From the NCBI GenBank assembly GCA_030704615.1, contig CM060733.1, forward strand, positions 4,588,001-4,652,000: 64,000 nt of DNA, given 5' to 3'. Shown in pieces: positions 34,866-45,620 of the stretch. Numbering within the stretch: position 1 is the stretch's first letter; the number at the start of each line of letters is the position of its first letter. The translations under genes and the position numbers were made by a program. Origin of the DNA: Takakia lepidozioides. Taxonomy: Eukaryota; Streptophyta; Takakiopsida; Takakiales; Takakiaceae. The notes below the pieces were generated by a model. That model saw only the letters and a list, made by a program, of their open reading frames with translations, was not told the origin of the DNA and ran no database searches.

Positions 34866-35805
34866 CAAAAGAGGTTCTTAGAGTTGCCAAAATTTTGGAA
34901 ATGCCCTGACCCATTTCTGATTTTGGGAGCGTCCTGGTTTGGGCGATTGTGTGGCTGGAATGCACACTGGAGAGGGGTCACGAATGTCGGGCAGAATTTT
35001 CTTTATATACTCTGGAAGAGAATTTACATTTACAGAGACTTCATTAAAATTCTATTAATCTTGAAAATCATCGGAATCCTCATCCTGTTCTAGACTGTCC
35101 TGCTCCTCCTCCACCCCCTCAGTGCCTCTCTCATCTCCAGCGGACTGCTCGTTGGCCAGGCTTTCGAAAATCCCATCTTCCCCTTGCGGAACTGTCCATC
35201 TCACCTCCGTTGGGTCGTCCTCCTCCCTGTCTGCGTCGCTCTCATCCGCTGAATCACATATGTACTTTCGTACTCGTCTACCTGTCTGAGCTGCTGCCAA
35301 CTCTTTCCTTATCCTTCTGTCCTCCCTAGCCCTCTCCAAAATCTGCTCTACTTTACTGGGATTCTCACTTCTTCTAATCGCTGTATTTGCGAGTTTAGCT
35401 GCATAACTAGGAAGGGAGTAGTCCCTCACCGGGCTCGTCATGAAGTCGGCCCTCGCAAAGAACGGGACATTCTTCCTGGCAGGAAGTGTAGGCCCTACAT
35501 GTTTCGACCCGGACCCTGCAATCCTGCACATGACAATCATCAACGAGACTAATGAGAACCACAGTCGGGAAATTCCTTTGACATAAATGACCCAGAAGGC
35601 TTTGCAAACTTACAATGTTTGCACTCACTCGTATTCCGGGTTCTCCTCTGCATCAATGTCCACTGTGTCTTCCTCGGACTCCGACGAATCCGAGGAGACT
35701 TCCGCTCTGTCGGGAGCCTTCACATTCCGTTGCAGCCCCTCCAGATGGGATCCCCACACGGATGAATCCTCCTCGTAGGCAAAGAGGTGCCGGTCGGAAA
35801 ACCGC

Positions 35806-35966
35806 CCAGCCCACATTGAGGCACCTGTTACAATGCCATCCACACATTACCACATGGCGCTTCAGATGTTGCGAACTACATTCTAACGAGAATTTGCAGA
35901 ACAGCAGAGATCAAGATTCTGCATACCTGTCCCACAGATGAGGTCCAGCACTGTGCCCTCCACGTC
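35806..35966 (-). other. methyltransferase motif I split by a GT-AG intron
   Basis: VLDLICGTG ends at a GTATGC donor (35,926) and ASMWAGRFSDRHLFAYEED resumes after an AACAG acceptor (35,825). The join is in frame and places a spliceosomal intron inside the AdoMet-binding loop of a prokaryote-type methylase domain. It is followed by an acidic residue pair (EED) where the family binds the AdoMet ribose. Confidence 0.65.
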
Positions 35967-36191
35967 TGTGCATGTCTCCATAATTGTCTGAATGAAGGCA
36001 GGGCTCCGAGTCCGTGAGTACCGCAGGGGTTCCGTTGAAGTGAGGCTATGAGGGAGAAGTTCCTTGGGAACGTTGTTGAACAGAACATCGTAATCGAGTG
36101 GGTCGCAGTTCGGGTCAACCTTTCCTCCCTCCTTCCGGAAAGCAAAGGTGGAGTTTTCCTTCACAAAGCAGTATGCATCGAACTGCTTCGT

Positions 36192-36288
36192 CTGCATACA
36201 CAGGGGGAAAACGATTAGAAACCGAATGCGGCACCGCATTTGAAAGCACCCAAGCAAATAAATGGACGAGTGCCAGTGTCGTAATCAC
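36192..36288 (-). repeat. intron carrying the palindrome
   Basis: A 97-nt GT-AG intron of the methyltransferase locus. AATGCGGCACCGCATT lies at about 36,226-36,241. Confidence 0.7.
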
Positions 36289-36529
36289 CTTCTTCCCTTC
36301 CGACCGAAGGCCCAGTGTGTTGATGCACGTCCACTTCTTTTTCAGAATCGGGACGGCGCTCTTGCGGGTCCACTTCGCAATTCCTGTCTGAGTGTTTTTT
36401 TCCTCTGCTCGCCAGGACAACCACACAGCCTCTGTCGTCCAACACCATGCGGGCAAGCCCGAATCCTTTCTTCCAAAAGTCCTCCGAGTACCTGTTCCAA
36501 GATGGCAAAGCTTGCAGTCCTTCCACAGG

Positions 36530-36566
36530 CTCTCCGTCCGGAATATCCAAGATGATCATATCGCAA
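36530..36566 (-). other. methyltransferase motif IV region (DIPD)
   Basis: CDMIILDIPDGEP sits where amino-methyltransferases have (D/N/S)PP(Y/F/W). The Asp and second Pro are kept, while the first Pro is Ile and the aromatic is Asp. This could be a divergent or an inactive catalytic loop. The RMVLDDRGCVVVLASRG strand that follows matches the next conserved beta strand of the family. Confidence 0.5.
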
Positions 36567-37408
36567 GACCACTCGGTGGCATTTCCGCCCCTCCTACAAT
36601 CCTTGTCTGCACACACCCTCTCAAAGAACGAGACCATATTCTGAAATCCTGGGGTGTCGGAAGGCTCTTCGGCAGTCGCCTTCTTCAGTGCTCTGCCCTT
36701 CAGACCCTCCATGGTCTTCATGTATGCCAACTTGGCTGCCCGTCCATCCAAAGCCGCCAAGAAACTCTCATTTACACACTGGACTACAGTTTCGGGAGCC
36801 ACTTTCGGCCTCTTCATTTCCACCGGCTCGAAAGGGTGCCCCCCTGGGGGGTTGAAGAGTGCCTTCTTTGCCGAGCCAGTTCTCGTGCCTCTGGTGACAA
36901 CGGTGGGCACAGGGGAGGCAGCCTGCGTTTGGGGGGGTGGGCTGGTTGCAAAGTCTCCATCGGAGTCCTCTTCCTCACCCTCTTCCTGAACAGGCTGTTT
37001 CTGCTTCTTCGTTTTGGCGGGTGTCACAACAGCTGCTCCTTGCTGGCGAGTCCTCTTCTTCGACCCCTTCTGTTGGGCCTGCACAGCTGCATCCACCGTC
37101 TTTTGTGCCATCTCAGCTGCCTTTCTGGATTCTTCCAGAGCAGCAGATTCCTTTGCCGACTTTGGCCCAGCAGGGACACGTCTTTCCTTTCTCTTCTCTT
37201 CTGCCAAGGCGTGCAGATCTTTCTCAGACTCGTCAACAATACCGCCAGACATGTCCAGGTACCACGGGCATCCAACGAGATGCGCGGATGCCATTGTTTC
37301 TGCATCTCGGGTGTGTAGACACAGCTTGGGCCCGCCACGGTCCAAGCCATGAAGAACGGGGGCTCTTGAGCGAGGGCCCCTGTCTGAAGGAGCACGTATT
37401 TCATATAC

Positions 37409-37513
37409 CTGCAAGGCAGTCAGCATGCGTGAGCAAAACTTGAGACCAACCTACTGGCAGAGTGCCACCGAAAACATAAAATGCGAATGCGGTGCCGCAT
37501 TTCCGAGACAAAC
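37409..37513 (-). repeat. intron carrying the palindrome
   Basis: A 105-nt GT-AG intron (donor after TACGAG, acceptor CTTGCAG) with the palindrome at about 37,487-37,505. The flanking codons join in phase 0. Confidence 0.7.
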
Positions 37514-38627
37514 CTCGTAACCAGGCTTCGCATACAAGGGCAGCTGTGCTTCACCTGTAAACAATTCGCATTGCAGCTTTCCCCGCTCCCTCCTGATGTG
37601 TAAACTCCACGCTCCTTCTTGCTGTCTGTAGCTCTCTGGCGAAAAGGTTGTCCTTGTACGCACATCTGAAACGTGTCACGTAGTCTTCCAATGTCTGTGT
37701 TCCATCCCATTTGACGTACAAGCCGAACGAATTTGTGTGCATTACGACTTGCTCCTTTGCATTCGACATTACCTGCCATTCCCAAATGCATTGTCACGTA
37801 GCAGTTCAGGGAATTCATGTCAGAAAAGCAAATCTGGGGAAGTACCTTGAATTACCTGGAACCACCAAGTCATACGGTTGAGCCACACATCCACTGCAGG
37901 GTCGGAAACTTCCAGTGGAAAAGACCACATTGTCCTTATGCTCTCGGATGCATTCCAGATCGACAGCCACCGTGTCTGCCATTCCGATCCAATGTCAGTG
38001 GCTGGAAGAGAGTGGCTATTGCTAGGAAGGAAATTCAGTGCATTGAAACCTCACCTTCTCTTTCGCCTCCACACATGCCGTTGAGAGGTGATGCAGTTTC
38101 TCCAATTGCATGGTCGGCTGCATGGCCCGAGAATAGTGTTTTGCAATCTCGGGGATGAAGTCCTTTCAAGTGCCGGATCTGCAATTGCCACCAGCTTCAC
38201 AAGCTTTGACTTGTATTTGGTTCTGGACTTGACACCGGCTTCCTTCAAGTGCTCAGTCAATGACTGCAACGTTTTGACCTGCCCCTCACTTTCCATGAAG
38301 AAGCGTTTGGCATGGGCCAAATCCAGCTTGATGTTGACTGCCAACAAAAACATGCAGAAGCGTTACATTCGATTCATGTGGAAACATACTGGAAATTGGG
38401 GAAGGATGAGCAGAGGGAAATTGGAGCACGTACTTACTTCGTATATCACCTCCACCATTCCATCCATAGTGAGACGATACCATGTCCGGTCTGTTTTTGC
38501 AACGGCTTTCTGAATGAGCTCCGGCTCCAGCATTTCCGCAAACATCTGCGGATCAGTAAGACCAGTTTTCCTCACCCTGTACAGCATATGTGCCATGTGG
38601 GTATGCACGTACGCATTCTCAGTGACC

Positions 38628-38739
38628 CTGCAAGGCACACTCTCCAGTTCAGTACACGGAAGCACGGAATCCAAACCAGAATGGAACCGAAATGCGGCAC
38701 CGCATTTCGAATGTGCTAGGGAGGGTATGAGTATCTTAC
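38628..38739 (-). repeat. intron carrying the palindrome
   Basis: A 112-nt GT-AG intron (donor GTAAGA, acceptor TTGCAG) with the palindrome at about 38,690-38,709. Confidence 0.7.
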
Positions 38740-38859
38740 GAGTTGAGGTCCGCCATGGCATTCTTGAGGAGGGAGGAGTCTGCCGCCTTCACCTTGAGGA
38801 TGACACACTCCACCATGTAATGCCAGCCAATGTGCTTGGCATGGTTCTGCTGATGTACT

Positions 38860-38893
38860 CCCACCAGGCGAGAAGTCGGTGATTCCCGTCCCA
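38860..38893 (-). other. ParB/Srx-like DGNHR motif
   Basis: The minus strand encodes FFVWDGNHRLLAWWEYI. ParB N-terminal and sulfiredoxin-like folds carry a D-G-x-H-R core. The frame shifts just before (after GHMSGK) and just after (before NHAKHIGWHY) this block, so it survives as an island in this copy. Confidence 0.6.
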
Positions 38894-39100
38894 CACAAAG
38901 AACATTTTCCCGACATATGGCCGAAGTCGGGATCACCCTTCAGCGTCGCCTCGAATTCGTGGTTGCGAGTGTGCCAGTGGTATCCCACGTTGACAATTCA
39001 TCGGCAGTGGGTCCACGGGTTTCGCCGTCCTCATTCTCTATGGAAACGTAAAAACGCTGCCGATCCCAGACGGTACCCTTCTCGAAATGCGAACTTGAGC

Positions 39101-40331
39101 TTATCCACATCTCCGGGAAGGGCCTGCCTGACGATGGGAAGGGAGACCATGCGACAGAGTGGGATTCGAAGAGTCCGCTGGAATACCCTGTGCCCAGAAC
39201 TCTGCCAATGCTACTGTGTGTCTCCTCCAACATTTTATCCGCTGCACTTTTGAAATCCTCCGGAGACATGTCTGTAGGTGCCGGTAGTGGCTGAGCAGGT
39301 GGAGCATCCTCAACTGGAGCTGCACTTGGGGCCTGTGTGCGGGCAATTCTGCCACTGCAGAGGCCTCCTCCGGGCCTGCTAGCTCATCGGTGGTGAGGTC
39401 TGCCTGCGAACGTTCAGCGGGCAGCACCCTCCTCGGTACCAAATCGAGATCAACGGTCGATCCCCATTGCCTTCGCTGCAGCAGAGTCGGCCCCAACATC
39501 TGCAGGCGGGAAATCCTCCAGGAAATGAGCTTCAGCTCGTGGAAGCGGTTTTGCGGGAGATGTTCCGTCGCCCTGATTGCCTTCTGCTTCCTCATCCTTG
39601 CAGGTGAAGGTGTCTGCTGCAATAGAATCTGTCTTCTACCCTGCTGCTTCAATCGCGTGGGGGGGGGTGAATCGGCCTGAGCCGGTTCAGAAGCCAGTAG
39701 AGGGACGGGCTGCTTCTTCTTCGACTTTGCTGGAGAAGGGCCCGACCCCTGCTGGCGATTCTCCATGATCGAGAACGCGAGTCGATCTCTGAGACTTTGA
39801 ACTTGCCCTTCGAAGACGCGTCTTTGAATCGCAGAGGGCTAGGCCGGCAGGAGTACCCGCGCTCGGGGATCGGGTGGGTGTACGTGCTGCAGCTAGCTCC
39901 TCGGACTCTTCCTGCGGCTCTTCGGATTCCTGCGATCCCTCCAGCACGTCCACCTTTCCTGTTAGGCATGCAAACATGTTCTGTATTAGTCTCCTAGCCT
40001 TCAGTCTAAGAATTACAGAAGCAAAAGGGGGGTTCGGGTGCTCGATCAGCTGCGCGCAGCCCGATCGCATGGAGCTCTCATGGTGGCTGGGTTGCCTGAG
40101 TGGCTGCTGCTCGGAGATGGCAATCTCCTCCTGTAGACGCATATGCTTCCTCCCCTTCGGCATTGGCCTCCGTCCGAAGTATATTTCCGGAGCTTGCAAC
40201 GAGGTCTCCTTTGTTGGGCACGAAAATCCCCCCCTCTCAGGTTCGAGCATAAGAAGAACAGGAGAGAGGAAAAGGGGCAAAGAGTGCAGATGGAAAGGGC
40301 GCGAGAGGGGGTGACTGAGGAGACACGACAA
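39101..40331 (-). pseudogene. possible 5' part of the ParB-methyltransferase gene
   Basis: Two long minus-strand frames (40,331-39,687 and 39,766-39,101) encode charged low-complexity sequence (SQESEEPQEESEELAAARTP, then SPAKSKKKQPVP). This looks like the disordered N-terminus or first exons of the gene. A third frame (39,269-38,940) carries the more conserved block FPEMWISSSSHFEKGTVWDR that leads into the ParB-like motif. Exact first exon and start codon cannot be fixed. Confidence 0.4.
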
Positions 40332-40600
40332 AAGTAGTGATAAACGGCGTGTGATGCACCAATGGTTCGAAAGGTTGGCGAAAGTGTCTCCTCGTGAGTT
40401 TGCGTCATTACGAAATTCTGAATCGTTGAGGGGACGCCCGCTCGTCGAAAATCAAAACATCATTATCCAACGGTCAGGCCGCGCCGCCTCATGCCCCTTC
40501 AGTCAGATAGAGTGCCGACATGTTAAGCAATTCCGTTGCTCCGTGTTCACATTTCAAGGCATTTCCGTCCCAGCGTCTGATGAGTGGAGCGAGAGAATGC

Positions 40601-41160
40601 GAATGCGGCGCCGCATTCCGTTAAGTACGATCACTCATGCTACACTCATGTACTGTTGGAAGAAAATGCGGCACCGCATTTCCGTTCCACCTTCACATAC
40701 CTTAGTTGTGAACGGAATACGGTGCCGCATTTCCGTCCCACAGCTCCAGTATGAGATTCAGAAGGGAAATGCGGCGCCGCATTTCCGTTCTCACTTCACA
40801 TACGTAGTTGAGAATGGGAAATGCCGTGCCACATTTTCCGTTTTCCGTCGGGAAAGTAGAGAGGTCACCTGGACAGAAATGCGGGTTGCATTTCCGGTCT
40901 GGAAAGGTTGAAGGTCTAACATGGATGGAAATGCGGCAACACATTTCCGTTCACAGCTCCAGGACGAATATACAAAAGAAATGCGGCGCCGATTCCGTTC
41001 GGGAACCGTCGGAAGGCTGCGATCCCGAACCAGGAAAATGCGGTGCCGCATTTCTGTACCCGTGCGCACGATTTTCAGTAAGAATGGAAATGCGGGACCG
41101 CATTTACGTTTGTAGAGTATTAACGTCTGACGCTGGCGGAAATGCCTTCCCGCTTTCGTT
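40601..41160. repeat. regularly spaced palindrome array, right (11 units, ~52-bp period)
   Basis: Palindrome centres fall at about 40,610, 40,673, 40,724, 40,776, 40,828, 40,885, 40,937, 40,989, 41,044, 41,097 and 41,149. Spacing is 51-57 bp, after a first step of 63. The perfect 22-bp form is at 40,765-40,786. Some spacers resemble each other (CTTCACATAC...TAGTTG twice; CACAGCTCCAG twice), so the block grew partly by tandem duplication. It runs into the N gap, so its full size is unknown. Confidence 0.85.
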
Positions 41161-41161
41161 C

Positions 41162-41661
41162 NNNNNNNNNNNNNNNNNNNNNNNNNNNNNNNNNNNNNNN
41201 NNNNNNNNNNNNNNNNNNNNNNNNNNNNNNNNNNNNNNNNNNNNNNNNNNNNNNNNNNNNNNNNNNNNNNNNNNNNNNNNNNNNNNNNNNNNNNNNNNNN
41301 NNNNNNNNNNNNNNNNNNNNNNNNNNNNNNNNNNNNNNNNNNNNNNNNNNNNNNNNNNNNNNNNNNNNNNNNNNNNNNNNNNNNNNNNNNNNNNNNNNNN
41401 NNNNNNNNNNNNNNNNNNNNNNNNNNNNNNNNNNNNNNNNNNNNNNNNNNNNNNNNNNNNNNNNNNNNNNNNNNNNNNNNNNNNNNNNNNNNNNNNNNNN
41501 NNNNNNNNNNNNNNNNNNNNNNNNNNNNNNNNNNNNNNNNNNNNNNNNNNNNNNNNNNNNNNNNNNNNNNNNNNNNNNNNNNNNNNNNNNNNNNNNNNNN
41601 NNNNNNNNNNNNNNNNNNNNNNNNNNNNNNNNNNNNNNNNNNNNNNNNNNNNNNNNNNNNN
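41162..41661. other. assembly gap (500 N)
   Basis: A run of N between the palindrome array and the second methyltransferase-retroelement copy. The true length is unknown. Proteins translated through it are meaningless. Confidence 1.
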
Positions 41662-44600
41662 ACTCCTGCCATGCTTTGTACACACACTCTCCTGCTATTC
41701 GATGCAAATTGCCAACTATAGTACCCCACATTGGATATGAACAGGCACAATGAGGAAGCAATCATCTGTATGCCAATTTTTGTCCTCATCAGGTGGTGGC
41801 CGATCATCTACATACTCTTGCCCTCCAAGAGCTGACACACCCCAAGCCACCACCCCTGAGAATGCAGCCAATGTGTGCATCATGTTTCTTATGATCCATC
41901 GCTACATTCCAATAAACCGCATTGGAGCAGTGCATGTCGGCCATTTTCTGATTGCCAACTCTGGCTTGTATGATGCCATTTCTTCTTCCCAAAGTCAAGT
42001 AAATCCCCTGGGGTCAACACAGCCCCACCAACAAGCACTCATAGAAATCGCTCCATAACAATGGCTTTAGCTCTCATGACTGAACATCCGTAGGATGATC
42101 CGGCTGCAATTGAATGAAGAGCTCATGGCGTGTAACCCTCGCGCCTTCTTGAACCACCAAAGATGTTTGAATTTGGAAGGGCAAGGCTCAAAGTCGCCTC
42201 GTAAGGCCAAAGCCTGCAATTGTTGCTCTCCCCAACATCAATGGCTAGGCTCCCGAGTCCAACAAGACCCGCATGGCCTATATCTCCTCCGGCTGGGCCC
42301 CCCCTGAAATACAATACCCCATCCTGATTTGTCCCCAGGACTACCCCAGGAGTCACCATACTATACCTCAATGGCTGGTCTAGCTGGCAATTCCTGCAAC
42401 CTTGCAGCTGCCCGCTTGCCATGGCGCAGCTGTGGCTGTCTTCAATCCTTGAATCCAGGTCATCATTGCACTGCATCTTATCCGCTATCCCCGCAGATAG
42501 TGCCGATGCATCACCCCTCTCACAGAGTGCAGCTGCTAGTCTAAACAACTGCAGCCGGCCGCATCCCCCGACATTCCAATTGTCGTTACGAAAATAATGG
42601 AGCTTGGCAAATTGCCATAGCCGCCCCCCACAATGTACTGGCTGCACCTTGCTTTGCAGCACCACCCACTGGCATTTCCCAAGCTACATCAATTCTCCTA
42701 AATGGCACTCGTGGCTCTACTTCTGACACACTTGGGCGAGCGGGTGCCATCGATGGCATAGTGGCACTGTCTCAGCCAATGTGAACGAACGTGGAAGCCT
42801 TGTCTCCGACTTGCTTCCCCTCTTTGTGGATCAAAATCCACATCTGCTCCTCTTGGCTCAGGAGCACGCTTTGCTGCTCGAGTGACAGCACTGCAGAGTC
42901 CAAACATGCAATAGTCCGGCAATGCGGTTCCATACATGAAGCCCATACCAATTGGTCATCTCTAGGCATATGATTGTGCAGGTGGGGCTTGAACCTCAGG
43001 CCTTGGAGCTGGCACAACATGAGTAGTGGCCATGGTAGCAAGACGTTGCTCTAGCTGGGCAATCCTATCCACCATGCCTTGGTCATGACCTCGACCTTGA
43101 CCCTATGCTCCTTGGTTTTGTTACGTACCCCTCCACCAGACCTCTGCTTCCCCTCTACCTCTCTGGACTACATTGTCTCGTCCTCGGGCCACCATTGTTC
43201 ACTGGAACAGGTCTGGCCGTAACTCAGGTTGCAAGTCATATAATGGGCCTCTTCATGCCATACTTGCCACAATGCCCACATTTGTGGTTGTGTTAGGCTG
43301 TGCCTGTGCCGGCCCTTGCCTCTCTCCGGGAAATCTCTCTTAACACGGGGTCCTCCACAATCCCAATATGTCACTCCCGACTATTGTTGGCCTGAGAATG
43401 AAGGAAATGACCTCTGCAATTGAGATCCTCTCTGTCCTTGGGTTTCGCCTGAGCCCCCTTGTTGCCTTGAGCGCGTTGGGGTAGCGGTTGTTGTTGGCTA
43501 GGAGCCCCACTTCGTTGTGTCTCCTTACCAAACCCCACCATGACCACTTGCTCCTCCACCATATTGAGCTCTATCCGCTCTGCCAGCAAAAACACGTTTG
43601 TTAAGGTGGGTTGGGCTACTTGTAGGAGAGGTTGCATCCCGCACACCTTCTCCTCAGCCCTTGTCCAATATCCCATACCAAATTGGACTGCTAGCTTAGC
43701 TTCCGTTAACCCCTTGGTTATATTTATCAATCGCCTCATGCGCGTGTAAGCCTCCCTTAAACTCTCGGTAGGCTTTCGTTGGAGCTCTTGCAAGCTCCGC
43801 AATTTCTCCGTCCTTATCCCCTGGTAGTTTCTCCTTAACTCCTCAAAGAACTCCACAACTGGGTTAAAGGCAGGCACGAGTGTTGGTGCTGTAGCAGGAG
43901 CTTGGGTGGACTTCCCAGCTCCTGTTCCACTTGACATCCCACTGCTACTTGCAGAAGCTGCCGGTGTAGCTGCCGGTGTCACCATTGCCCTTGTGCCTCT
44001 AGTGATGGAGACATAGTCAGGTGACCAATACACCTACCATTCCTCAATCTCCACCTCATGTCCCCGCCTAAACTCATGGTAGTCATCCATGGGCGGCCCC
44101 TCAAGGTGCTGAAACAGCCCCTTCTACGCCATAAAAGACATAAACAGTTGTGGATTGCGCATCTGCTGCAAATCACACCAACTATCAAACTCCTGTATGA
44201 AATCATCAAGCTCGATGGTGCCCACAGCTCTAGAGTCCCGACGTGGCCCTTTCGTAGCTCCATACATTTCCTCCATCGTATCCCACAACAATGGCACGGA
44301 AATGGCTTGCACCCTTGGCGAGAATCCTCCTAACTCTGAGTCTGAACCTTCCTCAGAAGACACTGAAGGTGAAGGTGGCCTAAACCACACACCTCGTTTT
44401 GTATACCCACTAGTATCACTGGTGCTCGTACCGGCACTCCCCTCAGCAACTGGTGGCACCTCCGTGATGAAAACTCACAACCACGCCGGTTGTAAACCTG
44501 TCTCTAATCCCCCTTTCCACAAGGTAACCGGGTAGAGGATCTATTGCGGTTTACGGTTTAGAATACTAGGTTTTTAACGTAAACCTGCACCTGCACCTGC

Positions 44601-44797
44601 ATCCACCGCAAGCACTCATATGGTCTGCTGGTCATCAACCCAGCCTCACCATAAGAGAAACAATGATAGTCTAACTGGTTATCATCCCAGCCTCACCACC
44701 GACAGCACGCTCGAGGATTGACCGGTGATCAAATCCGGACCAACCTCCTATGAAAACAAGCGCCCATACAAAGCTAACATGGCGCACAGTTTGACAT
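41662..44797 (-). mobile_element. second copy of the methyltransferase retroelement, truncated
   Basis: Reading from 44,797 down, it matches copy 1 collinearly: the 5' leader (44,797-44,520 with 24,775-25,045), gag (GTSTSDTSGYTKRG and IELDDFIQEFDSWCDLQQM), the capsid-like VVEFFEELRRNYQGIRTEKL, a damaged knuckle, and a damaged protease region (LDSGT replaced). It ends at 41,662 in a block equal to copy 1 near 27,885-27,935, about 100 bp short of methyltransferase motif I. It contains stops and frameshifts, for example a stop just before 44,033. The two copies differ widely, so both are old. Confidence 0.8.
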
Positions 44798-45539
44798 GTG
44801 AAGTTCCAGCATCCGGGTGTTATCTCATATTTTGCTGTGAATGCACGTGAGGTAGAGGGTTACACTCGCTGGTGGAATGGGGGGACAATACGCGACATGA
44901 TAAACCTTGACAGAAAATGGGGCAACGATTCGGACAACAAGGTGATTTTGGAACAAATGGGAACGGAAGCAGAGTTCCAGGAATGCGATCGCTTGCTTCG
45001 TTTCCGGAAAGTGCGCAGTAAACTTGCATGGGCACTGGTGTGCATCATGGATGCTGTCCACAAGAACGGTGTCCTACACAATGACTTGTCCCCCGACAAC
45101 ATCTTGTTGCATTTTCCAGATGGCACCGAGGAGATCAAGATTGGGGTGTGTGATTGGGGCTTAGCCACCCCATTGGGCATACTCAAAGTCTCGCCATACC
45201 AGTTTGAAAACCAAGACAAGCTAGACCGGGAACTCGCAAAAAAATGGTGGGTGAAAAAAGATATTGCATCGGTTTTCAATGCGAATGCCCCCCCCCCCTT
45301 GGACATGACGTCGGAGGCCTTTGCCGTTAGAAAGACAGCGGTACGAATAAATGGCGGCGCTCATTATGATGAAAGTATGTTCGAGGACCAATTTACGGGA
45401 GGTTGTTGGCATTCAATGCTACAAAGGTTGTACTTGACAACAACAAGAATGAGAGAGTCACATTAGCCCATGTAGTAATTCGGTTCATGGGCAAGCCATT
45501 CAATTGGCTTGAGCCGAAAGATGTATATAGGACGGAGTA
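44798..45539 (+). pseudogene. protein kinase domain fragment with HND and DWG motifs
   Basis: The open part (to 45,466) has a kinase C-lobe: AVHKNGVLHNDLSPDNILL (catalytic loop, HRD changed to HND, Lys replaced by Ser; nt ~45,060-45,110) and VCDWGLATPL (DFG changed to DWG; ~45,148-45,175). The catalytic Asp, Asn and metal-binding Asp are kept. After a frameshift near 45,400, coding sense resumes in another frame (NERVTLAHVVIRFMGKPF) to 45,539. The N-lobe is absent: the fragment begins exactly where the reverse-strand retroelement ends. It is a truncated kinase pseudogene, possibly captured or cut by the element. The exact kinase family is not recognised. Confidence 0.6.
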
Positions 45540-45620
45540 GACCATAGTCTCGTAGATATGAGATTTGTGGCGGTACAATGGTTCTTTTATGAAGACATAA
45601 CTCAATTTTGATCGTGCATG

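Larger units (their letters stand above)
35055..39800 (-). pseudogene. ParB-like / beta-class amino DNA methyltransferase fusion gene, multi-exon, frameshifted
   Basis: Read on the minus strand. Supported exons (plus coordinates): 38,740-~39,300 or beyond, 38,438-38,627, ~38,055-38,337, 37,856-37,975, 37,514-37,772, 36,289-37,408, 35,927-36,191, 35,629-35,824 and 35,055-35,523 (stop). Most introns are ~80-110 nt with GT-AG ends, and most phases agree. N-terminal: a low-complexity K/R/P region. Then a ParB/Srx-like VWDGNHRLLAWW (~38,860-38,893). Middle: W-rich segments, then a K/E-rich linker. C-terminal: a methyltransferase domain with IILDIPDGEP (motif IV position), RSPAFIQTIM and VLDLICGTGASMWAG (AdoMet loop). 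IV before I is the beta-class order. Frameshifts occur in at least four places, including a 7-T run at 36,395-36,401. The exons 36,289-37,408 and 37,514-37,772 are each one base too long, as expected from a single inserted base. ParB-methylase fusions are known from phages and bacteria (established knowledge); transfer into this genome is inference. Confidence 0.7.

Noticed and set aside
36392-37318. 308-codon plus-strand frame
   Set aside because: Antisense to the K/E-rich exon of the methyltransferase locus, whose minus strand has motifs and splice sites; the plus frame is a compositional shadow.
40601-41160. CRISPR array
   Set aside because: The spacing is regular and the repeats palindromic, but repeats vary, spacers partly resemble one another, there are no cas genes, and the genome is clearly eukaryotic.
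40791-41807. Long open frames crossing the N run
   Set aside because: Translated mostly from N; not evidence of a gene.
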